Assembly (NCBI RefSeq): GCF_913064665.1
Contig: NZ_CAJYBT010000036.1
Location: 1 to 37,713, forward strand
Length of the DNA: 37,713 nt
Origin: an uncultured Thioclava sp.
Lineage (GTDB): Bacteria; Pseudomonadota; Alphaproteobacteria; Rhodobacterales; Rhodobacteraceae
Direction of reading: 5' to 3'
The notes beneath the pieces were generated by a model, which saw only the letters and a program-made list of their open reading frames with translations, had not been told where the DNA came from and made no database searches. Each line of letters starts with the position of its first letter. Position 1 is the first letter of the stretch. The translations under genes and the position numbers were made by a program. Below, one piece after another: positions 15,227-23,883 of the stretch.

Positions 15227-15681
15227 TGCGCCCCCTCCGGCGCAGTGCCGCCGGCGAATTTCAGCATCAGATTGAGCACCGAGACGGCACTTTGCGTATC
15301 CAAAATCTCATCACCTGGCTTGAGGTCATCCATCGCGCCGCCGGGGATCAACTCGATGTAATTGCTCCCCATCAGCCCGTCTTGCGTCACCGCAATCACC
15401 GTATCCTCGGGCAGTTTTACCGTGTCTTTCAGTGCAATCGTGGTGTCGGCGAAAAAGGTCTTTGGGTTTAGCGCCACATTGGTCACCGTGCCCACTTTCA
15501 CCCCCGCGAGCCGCACATCGGTGCCCGCAATCACGCCCCCGATTGAGCGGAAAGAGGCATGCAGCGGATAGCTACCGCCCTCGGGGCCAAGCCCGATTCC
15601 CCGGCCGGCCCAGACCAGAAAGCCCAGCGCCACGACCAGCACAGCGGCCCCGGTCACGATCTCGGTGCGGTTCTCAGCCAT
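15223..15681 (-). CDS. mlaD: Outer-membrane lipid asymmetry protein MlaD (MCE domain)
   Basis: A 152-residue periplasmic protein anchored by one N-terminal transmembrane helix (residues about 9-27, VTGAAVLVVALGFLVWAG). The MCE domain follows (YPLHASFRSIGGVIAGTDVRLAGVKVG, then LPEDTVIAVTQDGLMGSNYIELIPGG). MlaD hexamers form the channel of the MlaFEDB transporter that moves phospholipids between the membranes. The other Mla subunits are not in this window, so this is a detached mlaD, placed with NDUFA12 and DUF2155 as is common in Rhodobacterales. It lies 15 bases after the NDUFA12 gene stop. Confidence 0.93.
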   Translation of the reverse strand: MAENRTEIVTGAAVLVVALGFLVWAGRGIGLGPEGGSYPLHASFRSIGGVIAGTDVRLAGVKVGTVTNVALNPKTFFADTTIALKDTVKLPEDTVIAVTQDGLMGSNYIELIPGGAMDDLKPGDEILDTQSAVSVLNLMLKFAGGTAPEGAQ

Positions 15682-15696
15682 TGCTGCCCCTTGCGA

Positions 15697-16071
15697 TTAT
15701 TTGGGTTGCCACGCCTCGTAGTCGCGCCGCTCCACCGGTTGCGCCAACCGGATCGAGCCGGGAGGCACATAGGCGGCAGAGGTTCCCGTGTGGTTTTCCT
15801 GATGCGGCTTTTCCCACGGCTTATGGGCAAAAGGCTGCACGGTTGGCGGTTCATCATAGGTGAAATGCATCCAGCCATGCCAATCCGGCGGGATACGGCT
15901 CGCCTCAATCACACCGTTATAAATCACCCAGCGTTTCTTATCGTCGCGCGAGTGATAATAGATGTTGCCCTGCTCATCCTCGCCGACCTTCACGCCTTTG
16001 CGCGCCGTGAACAACTGCGTGCCAAACGTCTGACCGTTCCACCAGGTGAGAAGTCGAAGCAGGAAATTCAT
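15697..16071 (-). CDS. NADH:ubiquinone oxidoreductase accessory subunit, NDUFA12 family
   Basis: A 124-residue homologue of the mitochondrial complex I accessory subunit B17.2, found in alphaproteobacteria. Features are [51 protein letters not shown] (in parts), [16 protein letters not shown] and [28 protein letters not shown] lies 8 bases before the ATG at 16071; the longer frame upstream is unconserved. First gene of an NDUFA12-mlaD-DUF2155 run. It would dock on the peripheral arm of complex I near the NuoI/NuoC region. Confidence 0.93.
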   Translation of the reverse strand: MNFLLRLLTWWNGQTFGTQLFTARKGVKVGEDEQGNIYYHSRDDKKRWVIYNGVIEASRIPPDWHGWMHFTYDEPPTVQPFAHKPWEKPHQENHTGTSAAYVPPGSIRLAQPVERRDYEAWQPK

Positions 16072-16141
16072 AGGACACCCTCCGTGATCCGTCCTGACCG
16101 TTATATCCTTTGGCGCGCCAAGGTCCAGTAGCGCCGGGCGC

Positions 16142-16172
16142 AAAAACCAAAGGCGAGCCGAAGCCCGCCCTT
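16142..16172 (-). terminator. Rho-independent terminator of clpX
   Basis: On the minus strand AAGGGCGGGC-TTCG-GCTCGCCTTT forms a 10-bp stem with two G:U pairs and a stable UUCG tetraloop, followed by GG and five T residues, 24 bases past the clpX stop. Confidence 0.85.
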
Positions 16173-16195
16173 GCAAATTCTATCCTTTGACGGTG

Positions 16196-17461
16196 TCAGC
16201 TGGCTGACTTACCCTCTTTTTTGCTTTCAGCGTAGATCAGCAACGGCTTGGCATCGGCTTGGGTGACCGCCTCTTCGTTGACCACCACCTCTTCGACATC
16301 ATCAAGGCCGGGCAGTTCGAACATCGTATCAAGCAAGATATCTTCCATGATCGAACGCAGACCACGCGCCCCGGTTTTCCGCTCGATCGCGCGTTTGGAA
16401 ATCGCGACCAACGAATCATCGGTGAAGGTCAGCTTCACACCTTCAATGTCGAACAGGCGTTGATATTGCTTGACCAAAGCGTTCTTCGGCTCGGTCAAAA
16501 TCGTCACCAGCGCCTCGGCATCCAGATCGGTCAGCGTTGCAATCACTGGCAGCCGGCCAACGAATTCCGGGATCAGGCCGAATTTCAGCAGATCTTCGGG
16601 TTCGAGATCCATAAAGATCTCGCCCACACCGCGGCTGTCTTTTTCCTTCACATCCGCGCCAAAGCCCATTGCCGAGCCCTTGCCGCGCTGTGCGATGATC
16701 CGGTCGAGACCGGCAAACGCGCCACCGCAGATGAACAGGATATTGGTCGTGTCCACTTGCAGGAATTCCTGCTGGGGATGCTTGCGCCCGCCTTGCGGAG
16801 GCACCGAGGCGACCGTGCCTTCCATGATCTTGAGCAAGGCCTGCTGCACCCCTTCGCCCGAAACGTCGCGGGTGATGGAGGGGTTGTCGGACTTGCGCGT
16901 GATCTTGTCGACCTCGTCGATATAGACGATGCCGCGCTGCGCCCGCTCGACGTTATATTCGCTCGATTGCAGCAGCTTGAGGATGATGTTTTCCACATCT
17001 TCCCCGACATAGCCCGCCTCTGTCAGCGTCGTCGCATCGGCCATCGTAAAGGGCACATCCAGAATGCGCGCCAGCGTTTGGGCCAACAGCGTCTTACCGC
17101 ACCCTGTCGGGCCGATCAGCAAGATGTTGGATTTCGCCAGCTCAATATCGGTTTTTGTGCCGTGATTGAGTCGTTTGTAATGGTTATGCACCGCAACCGA
17201 GAGCACGCGCTTGGCGTGCATCTGCCCGATCACATAATCATCCAGAACCTTGCAGATATCGCGCGGCGTGGGCACGCCATCGGTGGATTTCAGCCCCGCC
17301 GATTTCGTTTCCTCGCGTATGATATCCATGCACAGCTCGACGCATTCATCGCAGATGAACACCGTCGGGCCCGCGATCAGCTTGCGGACCTCATGCTGGC
17401 TCTTGCCACAAAACGAGCAATAGAGCGTGTTCTTGCTGTCTGATCCGTTCGAGTTCGCCAT
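16196..17461 (-). CDS. clpX: ATP-dependent Clp protease ATP-binding subunit ClpX
   Basis: A 421-residue AAA+ unfoldase that feeds substrates to ClpP. The N-terminal zinc-binding domain has CSFCGKS and CDECVELC. The AAA+ module includes Walker [16 protein letters not shown], Walker [11 protein letters not shown], the pore loops [10 protein letters not shown] and [10 protein letters not shown], the IGF-type loop region AMGFGADV that contacts ClpP, and the sensor [22 protein letters not shown]. The length is typical. It follows clpP on the same strand after 116 bases, so a clpP-clpX unit is likely. Its own terminator lies downstream. Confidence 0.98.
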   Translation of the reverse strand: MANSNGSDSKNTLYCSFCGKSQHEVRKLIAGPTVFICDECVELCMDIIREETKSAGLKSTDGVPTPRDICKVLDDYVIGQMHAKRVLSVAVHNHYKRLNHGTKTDIELAKSNILLIGPTGCGKTLLAQTLARILDVPFTMADATTLTEAGYVGEDVENIILKLLQSSEYNVERAQRGIVYIDEVDKITRKSDNPSITRDVSGEGVQQALLKIMEGTVASVPPQGGRKHPQQEFLQVDTTNILFICGGAFAGLDRIIAQRGKGSAMGFGADVKEKDSRGVGEIFMDLEPEDLLKFGLIPEFVGRLPVIATLTDLDAEALVTILTEPKNALVKQYQRLFDIEGVKLTFTDDSLVAISKRAIERKTGARGLRSIMEDILLDTMFELPGLDDVEEVVVNEEAVTQADAKPLLIYAESKKEGKSAS

Positions 17462-17577
17462 CTATAACCTCTACGCTGCCCGGCCGATCCGGGCTGTTTC
17501 GGGGGCCTGTCCCACCAGACTAGGACAGCCCACCCGCCACCTCAATGTCAAATTCGCGGATCAGTTAAGCCCCGCAA

Positions 17578-18207
17578 TCACTTTTCACCTTCGCTCGTGA
17601 CGCGATTTTCCAGAATCTGGTCAATCAGACCCCAGGATTTGGCGTCTTCGGCCGACATGAAATTATCCCGTTCCAACGCCGCTTCGACAGTTTCGTAATC
17701 ATTGCCCGTATGTTTGACATAGATTTCGTTCAACCGCCGCTTGAGCTTTTCGGTCTCACGCGCGTGAATCATGATGTCGGTCGCCTGACCCTGATACCCG
17801 CCCGAGGGCTGGTGGACCATCACGCGGCTGTTGGGCAGCGAGAACCGCATGCCCTTTTCGCCCGCCGTCAGCAGAAGCGAACCCATCGAGGCCGCCTGCC
17901 CGATCACCAGCGTCGAAATCTTGGGTTTGATATATTGCATCGTGTCATAGATCGACAGGCCCGAGGTGACGACGCCACCGGGGCTGTTGATATACATAGC
18001 AATTTCCTTGTTCGGGTTTTCCGCCTCAAGGAACAAAAGCTGGGCGCAGATCAGCGTCGACATGCCGTCATGCACCGGGCCCGAAAGAAAAATGATGCGC
18101 TCTTTGAGGAGGCGCGAGAAGATGTCATAGGCACGTTCACCGCGCGACGTCTGCTCGACCACCATAGGCACCAGCGTATTCATGTAGAAATCTTGGGGGT
18201 CTTTCAT
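17578..18207 (-). CDS. clpP: ATP-dependent Clp protease proteolytic subunit ClpP
   Basis: A 209-residue serine protease forming the tetradecameric chamber. The catalytic serine is in [11 protein letters not shown], the histidine in [12 protein letters not shown] and the aspartate in ERDNFM. The N-terminal [23 protein letters not shown] is standard. I chose the ATG at 18207, with GGAAGG 8 bases upstream, over an ATG 12 codons earlier that lacks conservation. The 251 bases upstream, to the convergent-facing puuD end, hold no gene; the clpP promoter must lie there but I could not pick convincing elements. Confidence 0.97.
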   Translation of the reverse strand: MKDPQDFYMNTLVPMVVEQTSRGERAYDIFSRLLKERIIFLSGPVHDGMSTLICAQLLFLEAENPNKEIAMYINSPGGVVTSGLSIYDTMQYIKPKISTLVIGQAASMGSLLLTAGEKGMRFSLPNSRVMVHQPSGGYQGQATDIMIHARETEKLKRRLNEIYVKHTGNDYETVEAALERDNFMSAEDAKSWGLIDQILENRVTSEGEK

Positions 18208-18458
18208 CGAGATGCCCTTCCTGCGTGTCTTTGGAAAATCCATAGCGTCAGTTCTTTACAGAAGTCTTAGTGACGCGGACAAAGCGCTGCAAGGGCGCGC
18301 AAAGATTCCTTTTTTGTCCAGCGCAGTTAATCTGATGCAAAGACCTGCCCCGCAAACACATCCTTACGGTCAAATTCTTGGCTTACATCATCGCGCGCAA
18401 CGCGTCCGCGCAGGCCTTTGGGCAATCGCGCCCGCGCCAAAACGCGCCGCAGCCGCCA

Positions 18459-19748
18459 TTACGAATCGCTTGGGGTGGATTTTGGCGCAGCCCCGCCATC
18501 CGCCTGCGCCGCCTGCACATACCCTTCGCCGGCGCGATACCATTTGCGGATCGCGGCACGTTCCTGGGGTTCCATGAAACTCAGATTGCCGGGGGGCATC
18601 GCATCGCTTAGCCCGGCTTGCAGGTAAATCTCACGCGCGGCGGCGGCCACTTCGCGCGGGGTTTCAAGATGAATGCCTTTGGGCGCGCGCCCGATGCCGT
18701 CGAAACCCGGATCGGTAGCGTGACACATCGAACAGCGCCCCATCACGATATCGCTGACATCCTCAAAGCCGGGTGCCGCGGCAAAGCGCGCCTCGGCCGG
18801 GGTCAGCATCGCCATGCCATCATCGTCACTGCCCGCATCCGGCTTGGGGATCGAGGACAGCCAGATGATCAGCCCAAAGATCACCGCCGTCACGCCCCAG
18901 GTCCACCACGGACTGCCCTTATGGGCGTGATGCGTGTTGAAGAAATGACGGATCGTCACCCCCATCAAGAAGATCAACGAAGCGATCAACCAGTTGTATT
19001 GGCTCGCAAATGCCAGAGGGTAGTGGTTCGACAGCATCAGAAAGATCACCGGCAGGGTGAGGTAGTTGTTATGGGTCGAGCGCTGCTTGGCGATCTTGCC
19101 ATATTTCGGGTCGGGGGCCCGCCCCGCCTTAAGATCGGCCACCACGATGCGCTGGTTCGGCATAATGATCAAAAACACATTTGCGGTCATGATCGTGGCG
19201 GTGAACGCGCCGAGATGCAGCAAGGCCGCGCGGCCCGAAAACACCTGCGTATAGCCCCAAGCCATCGCCACCAAAATCACATACAGCCCCAGCATCAGGC
19301 GGGTGTTATCCTCGCCAAAGCGCGACTTGCAGATCAGGTCATAAGCGATCCAGCCAAACAGCAACGAGCCCGCCGAAATCGCCACCGCCTGCCAAACGCT
19401 CAAGTCCATCACGCGCGGGTCAATCAGGAAAAACTGCGCCTGCATCCAATACAGCAGGATCAACATCGCAAAGCCTGACAACCAGGTGCCGTAGCTCTCC
19501 CATTTGAACCATGTCAGGCGGCTTGGCATCTGTTCCGGCGCGACCATGTATTTCTGGATGTGGTAAAACCCGCCGCCATGCACCTGCCACGCGGCCCCGG
19601 TCACGCCTTTGGGCGCACCGGGTTCCGGCGTCAGCCCGAGATCAAGCGCGATGAAATAAAACGACGAGCCGATCCACGCGATCGCGGTGATCACATGCAG
19701 CCAGCGCACCGCAAATTGCACCCATTCCATCCAAAACGTGTAATCCAT
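18459..19748 (-). CDS. puuD: Membrane-bound urate oxidase PuuD with C-terminal cytochrome c domain
   Basis: A 429-residue inner-membrane protein. It has about eight transmembrane helices (for example VRWLHVITAIAWIGSSFYFI, WLSGFAMLILLYW, AVAISAGSLLFGWIAYDL, LLHLGAFTATIMTANVFLII) and many conserved histidines and tryptophans. It ends in a cytochrome c domain with the haem motif CSMCH and a distal GNLSFM methionine region. This is PuuD, which oxidises urate to 5-hydroxyisourate and passes electrons to the respiratory chain, avoiding peroxide. Two adjacent ATGs exist (19751 and 19748); GAGGG is 7 bases before the second, which I chose. It follows the hydroxyisourate hydrolase gene by 108 bases, the next enzyme of the pathway. 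Confidence 0.93.
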   Translation of the reverse strand: MDYTFWMEWVQFAVRWLHVITAIAWIGSSFYFIALDLGLTPEPGAPKGVTGAAWQVHGGGFYHIQKYMVAPEQMPSRLTWFKWESYGTWLSGFAMLILLYWMQAQFFLIDPRVMDLSVWQAVAISAGSLLFGWIAYDLICKSRFGEDNTRLMLGLYVILVAMAWGYTQVFSGRAALLHLGAFTATIMTANVFLIIMPNQRIVVADLKAGRAPDPKYGKIAKQRSTHNNYLTLPVIFLMLSNHYPLAFASQYNWLIASLIFLMGVTIRHFFNTHHAHKGSPWWTWGVTAVIFGLIIWLSSIPKPDAGSDDDGMAMLTPAEARFAAAPGFEDVSDIVMGRCSMCHATDPGFDGIGRAPKGIHLETPREVAAAAREIYLQAGLSDAMPPGNLSFMEPQERAAIRKWYRAGEGYVQAAQADGGAAPKSTPSDS

Positions 19749-19856
19749 CATGCGTCCCTCATTTGCGCCAGAGTTTCCCCAAGCCCGCCCAAAGCGCAAG
19801 CCAACCCGCCGCGTCAACGCGCGAAAATTGCGCCTTTGCCCACAAACAGGGCGCGT

Positions 19857-20213
19857 TTAGCTGCCGCGATAGGTCGAATAGCCATAGGGCGACAACAGCA
19901 GGGGCACATGGTAATGCGCCTGCGGATCGGCCATGCCAAAGCGGATCGGCACCTGATCGAGAAACAGCGGCTCTGCGCTTGCCTGCCCGCTTGCGCGCAG
20001 ATAGTCCCCGGCGTGAAAGACCAACTCATAGCTGCCAGTTTCAAAGTCTTCAGCGGGAAAGATCGGACTGTCGGTGCGGCCATCGGCATTGGAGGTCATC
20101 TCGGTGATCTGCGCGCGCGCATCGCCAGAAAGGCGAAACAGAACAATGCGCAACCCCGCGGCCGGACAGCCACGCGCCGTATCAAGAACATGTGTCGTCA
20201 GATATCCCGCCAT
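19857..20213 (-). CDS. uraH: 5-Hydroxyisourate hydrolase (transthyretin-like)
   Basis: A 118-residue enzyme that hydrolyses the PuuD product 5-hydroxyisourate to OHCU. Characteristic are the N-terminal [29 protein letters not shown]-like [33 protein letters not shown] and the terminal YRGS signature that separates these enzymes from vertebrate transthyretin. The active-site histidines are in TTHV and HYHVP. The ATG at 20213, with AGG 7 bases upstream, gives the normal length. It sits upstream of puuD on the same strand. The OHCU decarboxylase gene that usually completes the trio is not in this window. Confidence 0.95.
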   Translation of the reverse strand: MAGYLTTHVLDTARGCPAAGLRIVLFRLSGDARAQITEMTSNADGRTDSPIFPAEDFETGSYELVFHAGDYLRASGQASAEPLFLDQVPIRFGMADPQAHYHVPLLLSPYGYSTYRGS

Positions 20214-20349
20214 GATCACCTGCAATCCTTTTTCAAAGCCACATTCACTATGTCCCGCACGCCCCGCCAATGACAAGTTACAGAATGCTCACCGGAAGTT
20301 GCGCCCTTGCGAACACGCTTTTGCTTGATCGCAGGGGCGTGAACCCCAC

Positions 20350-20389
20350 CTGTCATAACAGTTGAATAAATCTGTCATCCCGCCGTTAC
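20350..20389 (+). promoter_or_regulatory. Pho-box-like array upstream of plcP
   Basis: In the 371-base gap between uraH and plcP, CTGTCAT occurs at 20350-20356 and again at 20372-20378, exactly 22 bases (two 11-bp PhoB periods) apart. The middle unit GTTGAATAAAT keeps the ATAAAT part, so 20361-20378 matches the 18-base PhoB box CTGTCATAAATCTGTCAT at 14 positions. A fourth weaker unit, CCGTTAC, follows in phase. The gap shows nothing else recognisable. It fits control of the plcP operon by PhoB. Confidence 0.7.
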
Positions 20390-20584
20390 GCTTTGCCGTC
20401 ATCCGGGGTGTGTCAATGTAATTGCGAGTGCCATGCCCAGTTCGACCGCCATTTTTGCGCCCCCATGCCTGCCCCACCCCGGCAGGGTGAACACGGGTCT
20501 CAGATCACGGATATGCGCCTACGTCATCTCGGCGGGCGAACGGGTCAGTTTTTCAAGCCCCTGTTGCCAACTCGGAGCCGCAAG

Positions 20585-21406
20585 ATGACCGTCCCCAGCG
20601 TCCCAGCCAAACCCAGTCGCCACCGCACACAGTATCGCACGCTGTTCTTGTCGGATTTCCACCTTGGCTCACGGGGCTGTCGACCCGGTCCGATCCTTGA
20701 CTTCCTGCGCGCAACCGACGCCGAGACGATCTATCTGGTGGGGGACATTCTTGATCTGTGGCACGGCGGTAAAGTGCAATGGACGGGGGCGCAGACCGAA
20801 ATCATGCACGAGCTGGAACTGCGCGCGGCACGCGGCACGCGGGTGGTGTATCTGCCGGGCAATCACGACGCCTCGATGCGCGGCCCCGGCATGAGTTTTC
20901 TCAATTTCGAACTGGCCGAACGGATCGTGCATCACGGCGCAGACGGGCAGCGCTATTTGGTCATTCATGGCGATCAATGCGATGTGCGGTTTCTGCGCTG
21001 GCATGCGATGACGCGCTTTGGCAGTCGCATGGATGCGCTGTTTCGCGGGCTTGATGCGTGGTTGCGCCGCCGGATGGGACGTTCGGAGACAGAGCATAGC
21101 GTAATCGAACTGGCGATTGCGGGCGTCAACCGCCTGTTGAGGCGCGGCGAGCGCTACGAGCGCCGCCTCACCACGCTTGCCCAGCGCGCCGATACCCATG
21201 GCATCATTTGCGGCCATTCGCACAAACCCGCGCTGCGCGATCTGGGCGGGCTGACCTATGCCAATTGCGGCGATTGGGTCGACAGCCTGACCGCCTTGTG
21301 CGAAGATCACTCTGGCGCGCTGCAACTGCTGGAATGGCGCGCCGAACGCCATGCCCAGCCCATTCTGAACGCCGAGAAACCGGCCTTGGCGAAGGTACGT
21401 GTATGA
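20585..21406 (+). CDS. plcP: PlcP-type phospholipase C (LpxH-like metallophosphoesterase)
   Basis: A 273-residue calcineurin-like phosphoesterase with all five metal motifs: LFLSDFHLGSRGC, LVGDILDLW, LPGNHD, LVIHGDQCD and ICGHSHKP, ending in ANCGDWVDSLTALCEDHSG. This pattern fits the PlcP group first described in Sinorhizobium meliloti and found in marine Rhodobacterales. There it strips phosphate head groups from phospholipids under phosphate limitation, leaving diacylglycerol. General annotation would be UDP-2,3-diacylglucosamine diphosphatase (LpxH), but the adjacent Agt-like glycosyltransferase and the Pho box make PlcP the better reading. GGAG is 7 bases before the ATG. Its stop overlaps the next start (ATGA). 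Confidence 0.83.
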   Translation: MTVPSVPAKPSRHRTQYRTLFLSDFHLGSRGCRPGPILDFLRATDAETIYLVGDILDLWHGGKVQWTGAQTEIMHELELRAARGTRVVYLPGNHDASMRGPGMSFLNFELAERIVHHGADGQRYLVIHGDQCDVRFLRWHAMTRFGSRMDALFRGLDAWLRRRMGRSETEHSVIELAIAGVNRLLRRGERYERRLTTLAQRADTHGIICGHSHKPALRDLGGLTYANCGDWVDSLTALCEDHSGALQLLEWRAERHAQPILNAEKPALAKVRV

Positions 21407-22527
21407 GTATTCTTGGCCTCATCCTAATCGGTTTTGTGGCGCTTACCGTCGCGATCCATCTCATCACCTCTGCGATGGCAGCTTTGCGCAGCCTGCGCCC
21501 TGCCCGCCCGACCCCGACCCAACTGCCCAAGATCGCGCTGCTGCGCCCGGTTTGCGGTGTCGATCCCTTTGATCGCGAAACGCTGGGCTCGTCCTTCAAT
21601 CTCGATTACCCCGATTACGAGGTGATCTTCTGTGCCCCCTCCAAAGCCGATCCGGCCTGCGATCTGGTGGCCGAGTTGATGGCGCAAAACCCCCATGTCA
21701 AAGCGCAGCTTCTGACGGGTCTTGATGCGGTATCGGGCAATCCCAAGCTGAACAACTTGCACAAAGGCTTGGCCGCGACCGATGCGCAATGGCTGGCGAT
21801 GACCGATAGCAACCTATTGCTTCCGCAAGATTATCTGCAACGCCTATTGGCAGAGTGGCGTCCGGGCACCGGGCTGGTATCCGCGCCCCCCGTGGGCACT
21901 CGCGCCAGCAATCTTTGGGGCGCCATCGAGGCTGCATTTCTCAACACCAATCAAGCGCGCTGGCAATTGGCTGCCGATATGCTGGGCTTTGGCTTTGCGC
22001 AGGGCAAGACCTTGTTCTGGAACCGCGACATCTTGATGAAAGGTGGCGGGTTTGGCGCTTTGGGGCGCAACATGGCCGAGGATGTCGCCGCAACCAAACT
22101 GGTGCGCGATCAAGGGCTGCAGGTGCGCCTGGCCCGCCATCTCTTTGCGCAACCGATCGGGACGCGCGCGCCCCGCGCGGTGTGGGAGCGTCAACTACGT
22201 TGGTCGAAAGTGCGCCGCGACGGGTTCGTCTTCATCTTCGCAGCCGAAATCGCGCAAGGTCCTGTTCTGCCCTTTGCCGCCGTCATCGCGCTGGTTGCAA
22301 CCGGGATATGGCCCGCGCTGGCATTGCCCGGCCTGTTTTTCCTGTGGTATGGCGTGGAATGGGCGCTGTCGCGGGCTGCCGGCTGGTCGGCAAGCTGGCG
22401 CGATCTGGCGGCGTGGATGATCCGCGACGCGATGTTGCCCGCGCTCTGGCTCGCCACCTGGAAAGACCGCCGCTTCACGTGGCGGGGCAATGAGATGTCA
22501 CATCACGAAACCTCCACGGGCGCATAA
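21403..22527 (+). CDS. agt: Agt/GT21-type glycosyltransferase (ceramide glucosyltransferase-like)
   Basis: A 374-residue membrane glycosyltransferase. There is one N-terminal transmembrane helix (LGLILIGFVALTVAIHLI) and C-terminal hydrophobic segments (PVLPFAAVIALVATGIWPAL, LPGLFFLWYGVEWAL). The catalytic part shows the aspartates expected of the family in YPDYEVIFCAPSKADPACD, LAMTDSNLLLPQDYL, and NMAEDVAATKLV, plus the acceptor motif QLRW (a Q/RxxRW form). In Rhodobacterales and Rhizobiales the Agt protein paired with PlcP sugar-modifies the released diacylglycerol to form glycolipids that replace phospholipids. Its ATG overlaps the plcP stop, so the two are coupled. Sugar donor (UDP-glucose or UDP-glucuronate) is not decided by sequence. 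Confidence 0.8.
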   Translation: MSILGLILIGFVALTVAIHLITSAMAALRSLRPARPTPTQLPKIALLRPVCGVDPFDRETLGSSFNLDYPDYEVIFCAPSKADPACDLVAELMAQNPHVKAQLLTGLDAVSGNPKLNNLHKGLAATDAQWLAMTDSNLLLPQDYLQRLLAEWRPGTGLVSAPPVGTRASNLWGAIEAAFLNTNQARWQLAADMLGFGFAQGKTLFWNRDILMKGGGFGALGRNMAEDVAATKLVRDQGLQVRLARHLFAQPIGTRAPRAVWERQLRWSKVRRDGFVFIFAAEIAQGPVLPFAAVIALVATGIWPALALPGLFFLWYGVEWALSRAAGWSASWRDLAAWMIRDAMLPALWLATWKDRRFTWRGNEMSHHETSTGA

Positions 22528-22530
22528 ATC

Positions 22531-23106
22531 ATGATCGGACTGGAGACGCTGACCGTTTTGATGGCCAAGCACGGGCTGGCGGTGATCGCCCCGGTCGCGG
22601 TGCTCGAAGGGCCGATCGTGACGGTGATCGCAGCTTGGCTGGCCAGTCAGCATTTGTTCTCGGTCTGGAGTGTGTCGGCCGTCGTCATTCTGGCCGATCT
22701 GGTGGGCGATATGGGGCTGTATGCGCTGGGGCGATGGGGCCTGCACCGCCTGCCCGCCCGCTGGCGCGACAAACTGGGGCTCAATTCCGAGCGGCTGGAA
22801 CGCAACGGGCAGCACTTTCGCGACAAGGGCGTGCGCACCTTGCTGTTTGGCAAATGGACCCACTCTGCGGGCGGGCCGGTGCTGGTGGCCGCAGGCGTCG
22901 GGCGGATGAATATCTGGGTTTTCGCGGCCACGAACCTGATCGCGACAATCCCGAAATCGCTGTTATTCGTGGCTTTGGGATACCAACTTGGTGCCTATTA
23001 CGGCAGCATCGACAGCTGGATCACGCGCGCATCCCTGGTCGCGCTCGGGGCGATCCTGCTTGGTGTAACTATCTGGTATTTCAGGAGAAAGAAGCCCCAC
23101 GCATGA
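22531..23106 (+). CDS. DedA/VTT-family membrane protein
   Basis: A 191-residue integral membrane protein. VLEGPIVTVIAAWLASQ carries the conserved glutamate of the reentrant loop, GDMGLYALGRWGLHRLP and FRDKGVRTLLFGKWTHSAGGPVLVAAGVGRM replace the usual GRFIPGVRT segment, and TNLIATIPKSLLFVALGYQLG follows. Family members act as lipid carrier flippases or scramblases (undecaprenyl phosphate, phospholipids). Three bases after agt and overlapped at its own stop by the next glycosyltransferase (ATGA), so it belongs to the same transcript. A role in moving diacylglycerol, glycolipid or a polyprenyl carrier during remodelling is inference. The KWTH variant of the arginine motif is unusual. Confidence 0.8.
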   Translation: MIGLETLTVLMAKHGLAVIAPVAVLEGPIVTVIAAWLASQHLFSVWSVSAVVILADLVGDMGLYALGRWGLHRLPARWRDKLGLNSERLERNGQHFRDKGVRTLLFGKWTHSAGGPVLVAAGVGRMNIWVFAATNLIATIPKSLLFVALGYQLGAYYGSIDSWITRASLVALGAILLGVTIWYFRRKKPHA

Positions 23107-23846
23107 TCCAGATCAGCTGTATCATCCCCGCCTATAACGAGGCCCCCCGGATCGGTGCCGTTCTAAAGACCGTGCTGGGGCATCCCCAGATCGCGCAGGT
23201 GATCGTGGTGGATGATGGGTCAAGCGATGACACCGCGCGCATCGCACAAGACCACCAAGGCGCGCATCCTCATTTGCAGGTGATCCGCCAGCCGCAAAAC
23301 GGCGGTAAGACGGCAGCCGTGGCCGCCGGGATCGCAGCCAGTTCGGGCAGCCATCTGCTATTGCTTGACAGCGACCTGTTGGGGCTATCGCCTGCCGATC
23401 TGGGGGCGCTGATCGCCCCTGTGGCGCGTGGGGAGGCGGACGTCTCGATCAGCCTGCGCCGCAATGCACCGCGCATCTGGCGGCTGATCGGGCTCGATTA
23501 CATCTCGGGCGAGCGGGTGCTGGAGCGCGCCGCTTTGGCCAGTCAACTTGATCAATTGAATGCGCTGCCGCGGTTCGGGCTGGAAGTGTTCATGAACCGG
23601 CTTTGGATCGCGCGATCTACGCGCATCGCCGTGGTCCCCTGGCCCGGCGTCGACAGTCCGATGAAACACGCGAAACTGGGCAATTGGCGCCAAGGTCTTA
23701 CGGCGGATGCCAAGATGATGCGCGACATTTTCCGCACCATCCCACCCCAACATGCCCTGCGCCAGATCCTTGCCATGCGGCGGTTGCGCGTCGCCGATCC
23801 GCCCCAACCCGAACCACAGCCGCAGACGGAACGAAACCCGCGCTAG
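23103..23846 (+). CDS. GT2-family glycosyltransferase
   Basis: A 247-residue soluble GT-A enzyme. The start reads MIQISCIIPAYNEAPRIGAVL, then VIVVDDGSSDDTA and NGGKTAAVAAGIA, with the DxD-type metal site in LLLLDSDLLGL. No membrane helix is visible, in contrast to typical polyprenyl-phosphate transferases. Its C-terminal tail is proline-rich. The ATG overlaps the DedA stop (ATGA). Being the fourth gene of the plcP operon, it could add a second sugar or use a lipid carrier, but acceptor and donor are unknown. Confidence 0.83.
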   Translation: MIQISCIIPAYNEAPRIGAVLKTVLGHPQIAQVIVVDDGSSDDTARIAQDHQGAHPHLQVIRQPQNGGKTAAVAAGIAASSGSHLLLLDSDLLGLSPADLGALIAPVARGEADVSISLRRNAPRIWRLIGLDYISGERVLERAALASQLDQLNALPRFGLEVFMNRLWIARSTRIAVVPWPGVDSPMKHAKLGNWRQGLTADAKMMRDIFRTIPPQHALRQILAMRRLRVADPPQPEPQPQTERNPR

Positions 23847-23883
23847 GGGGTTAGGTCTGGCAATCACCCAATCCGGAGGCATC

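Noticed and set aside
18208-18458. Possible heat-shock (sigma-32) promoter for clpP
   Set aside because: A CTTG is present but no acceptable -10 partner at the right distance was found. The region shows no gene.
20585-21406. LpxH (lipid A synthesis) as the role of the phosphoesterase
   Set aside because: The motifs fit the superfamily, but the Pho box, the Agt-like partner and the GDWVDSLTALCE ending favour PlcP. LpxH remains an alternative.
22635-23102. Long N-terminal extension of the GT2 frame through the DedA gene
   Set aside because: The extension is out-of-frame DedA sequence. The real start is the ATG at 23103, overlapping the DedA stop.
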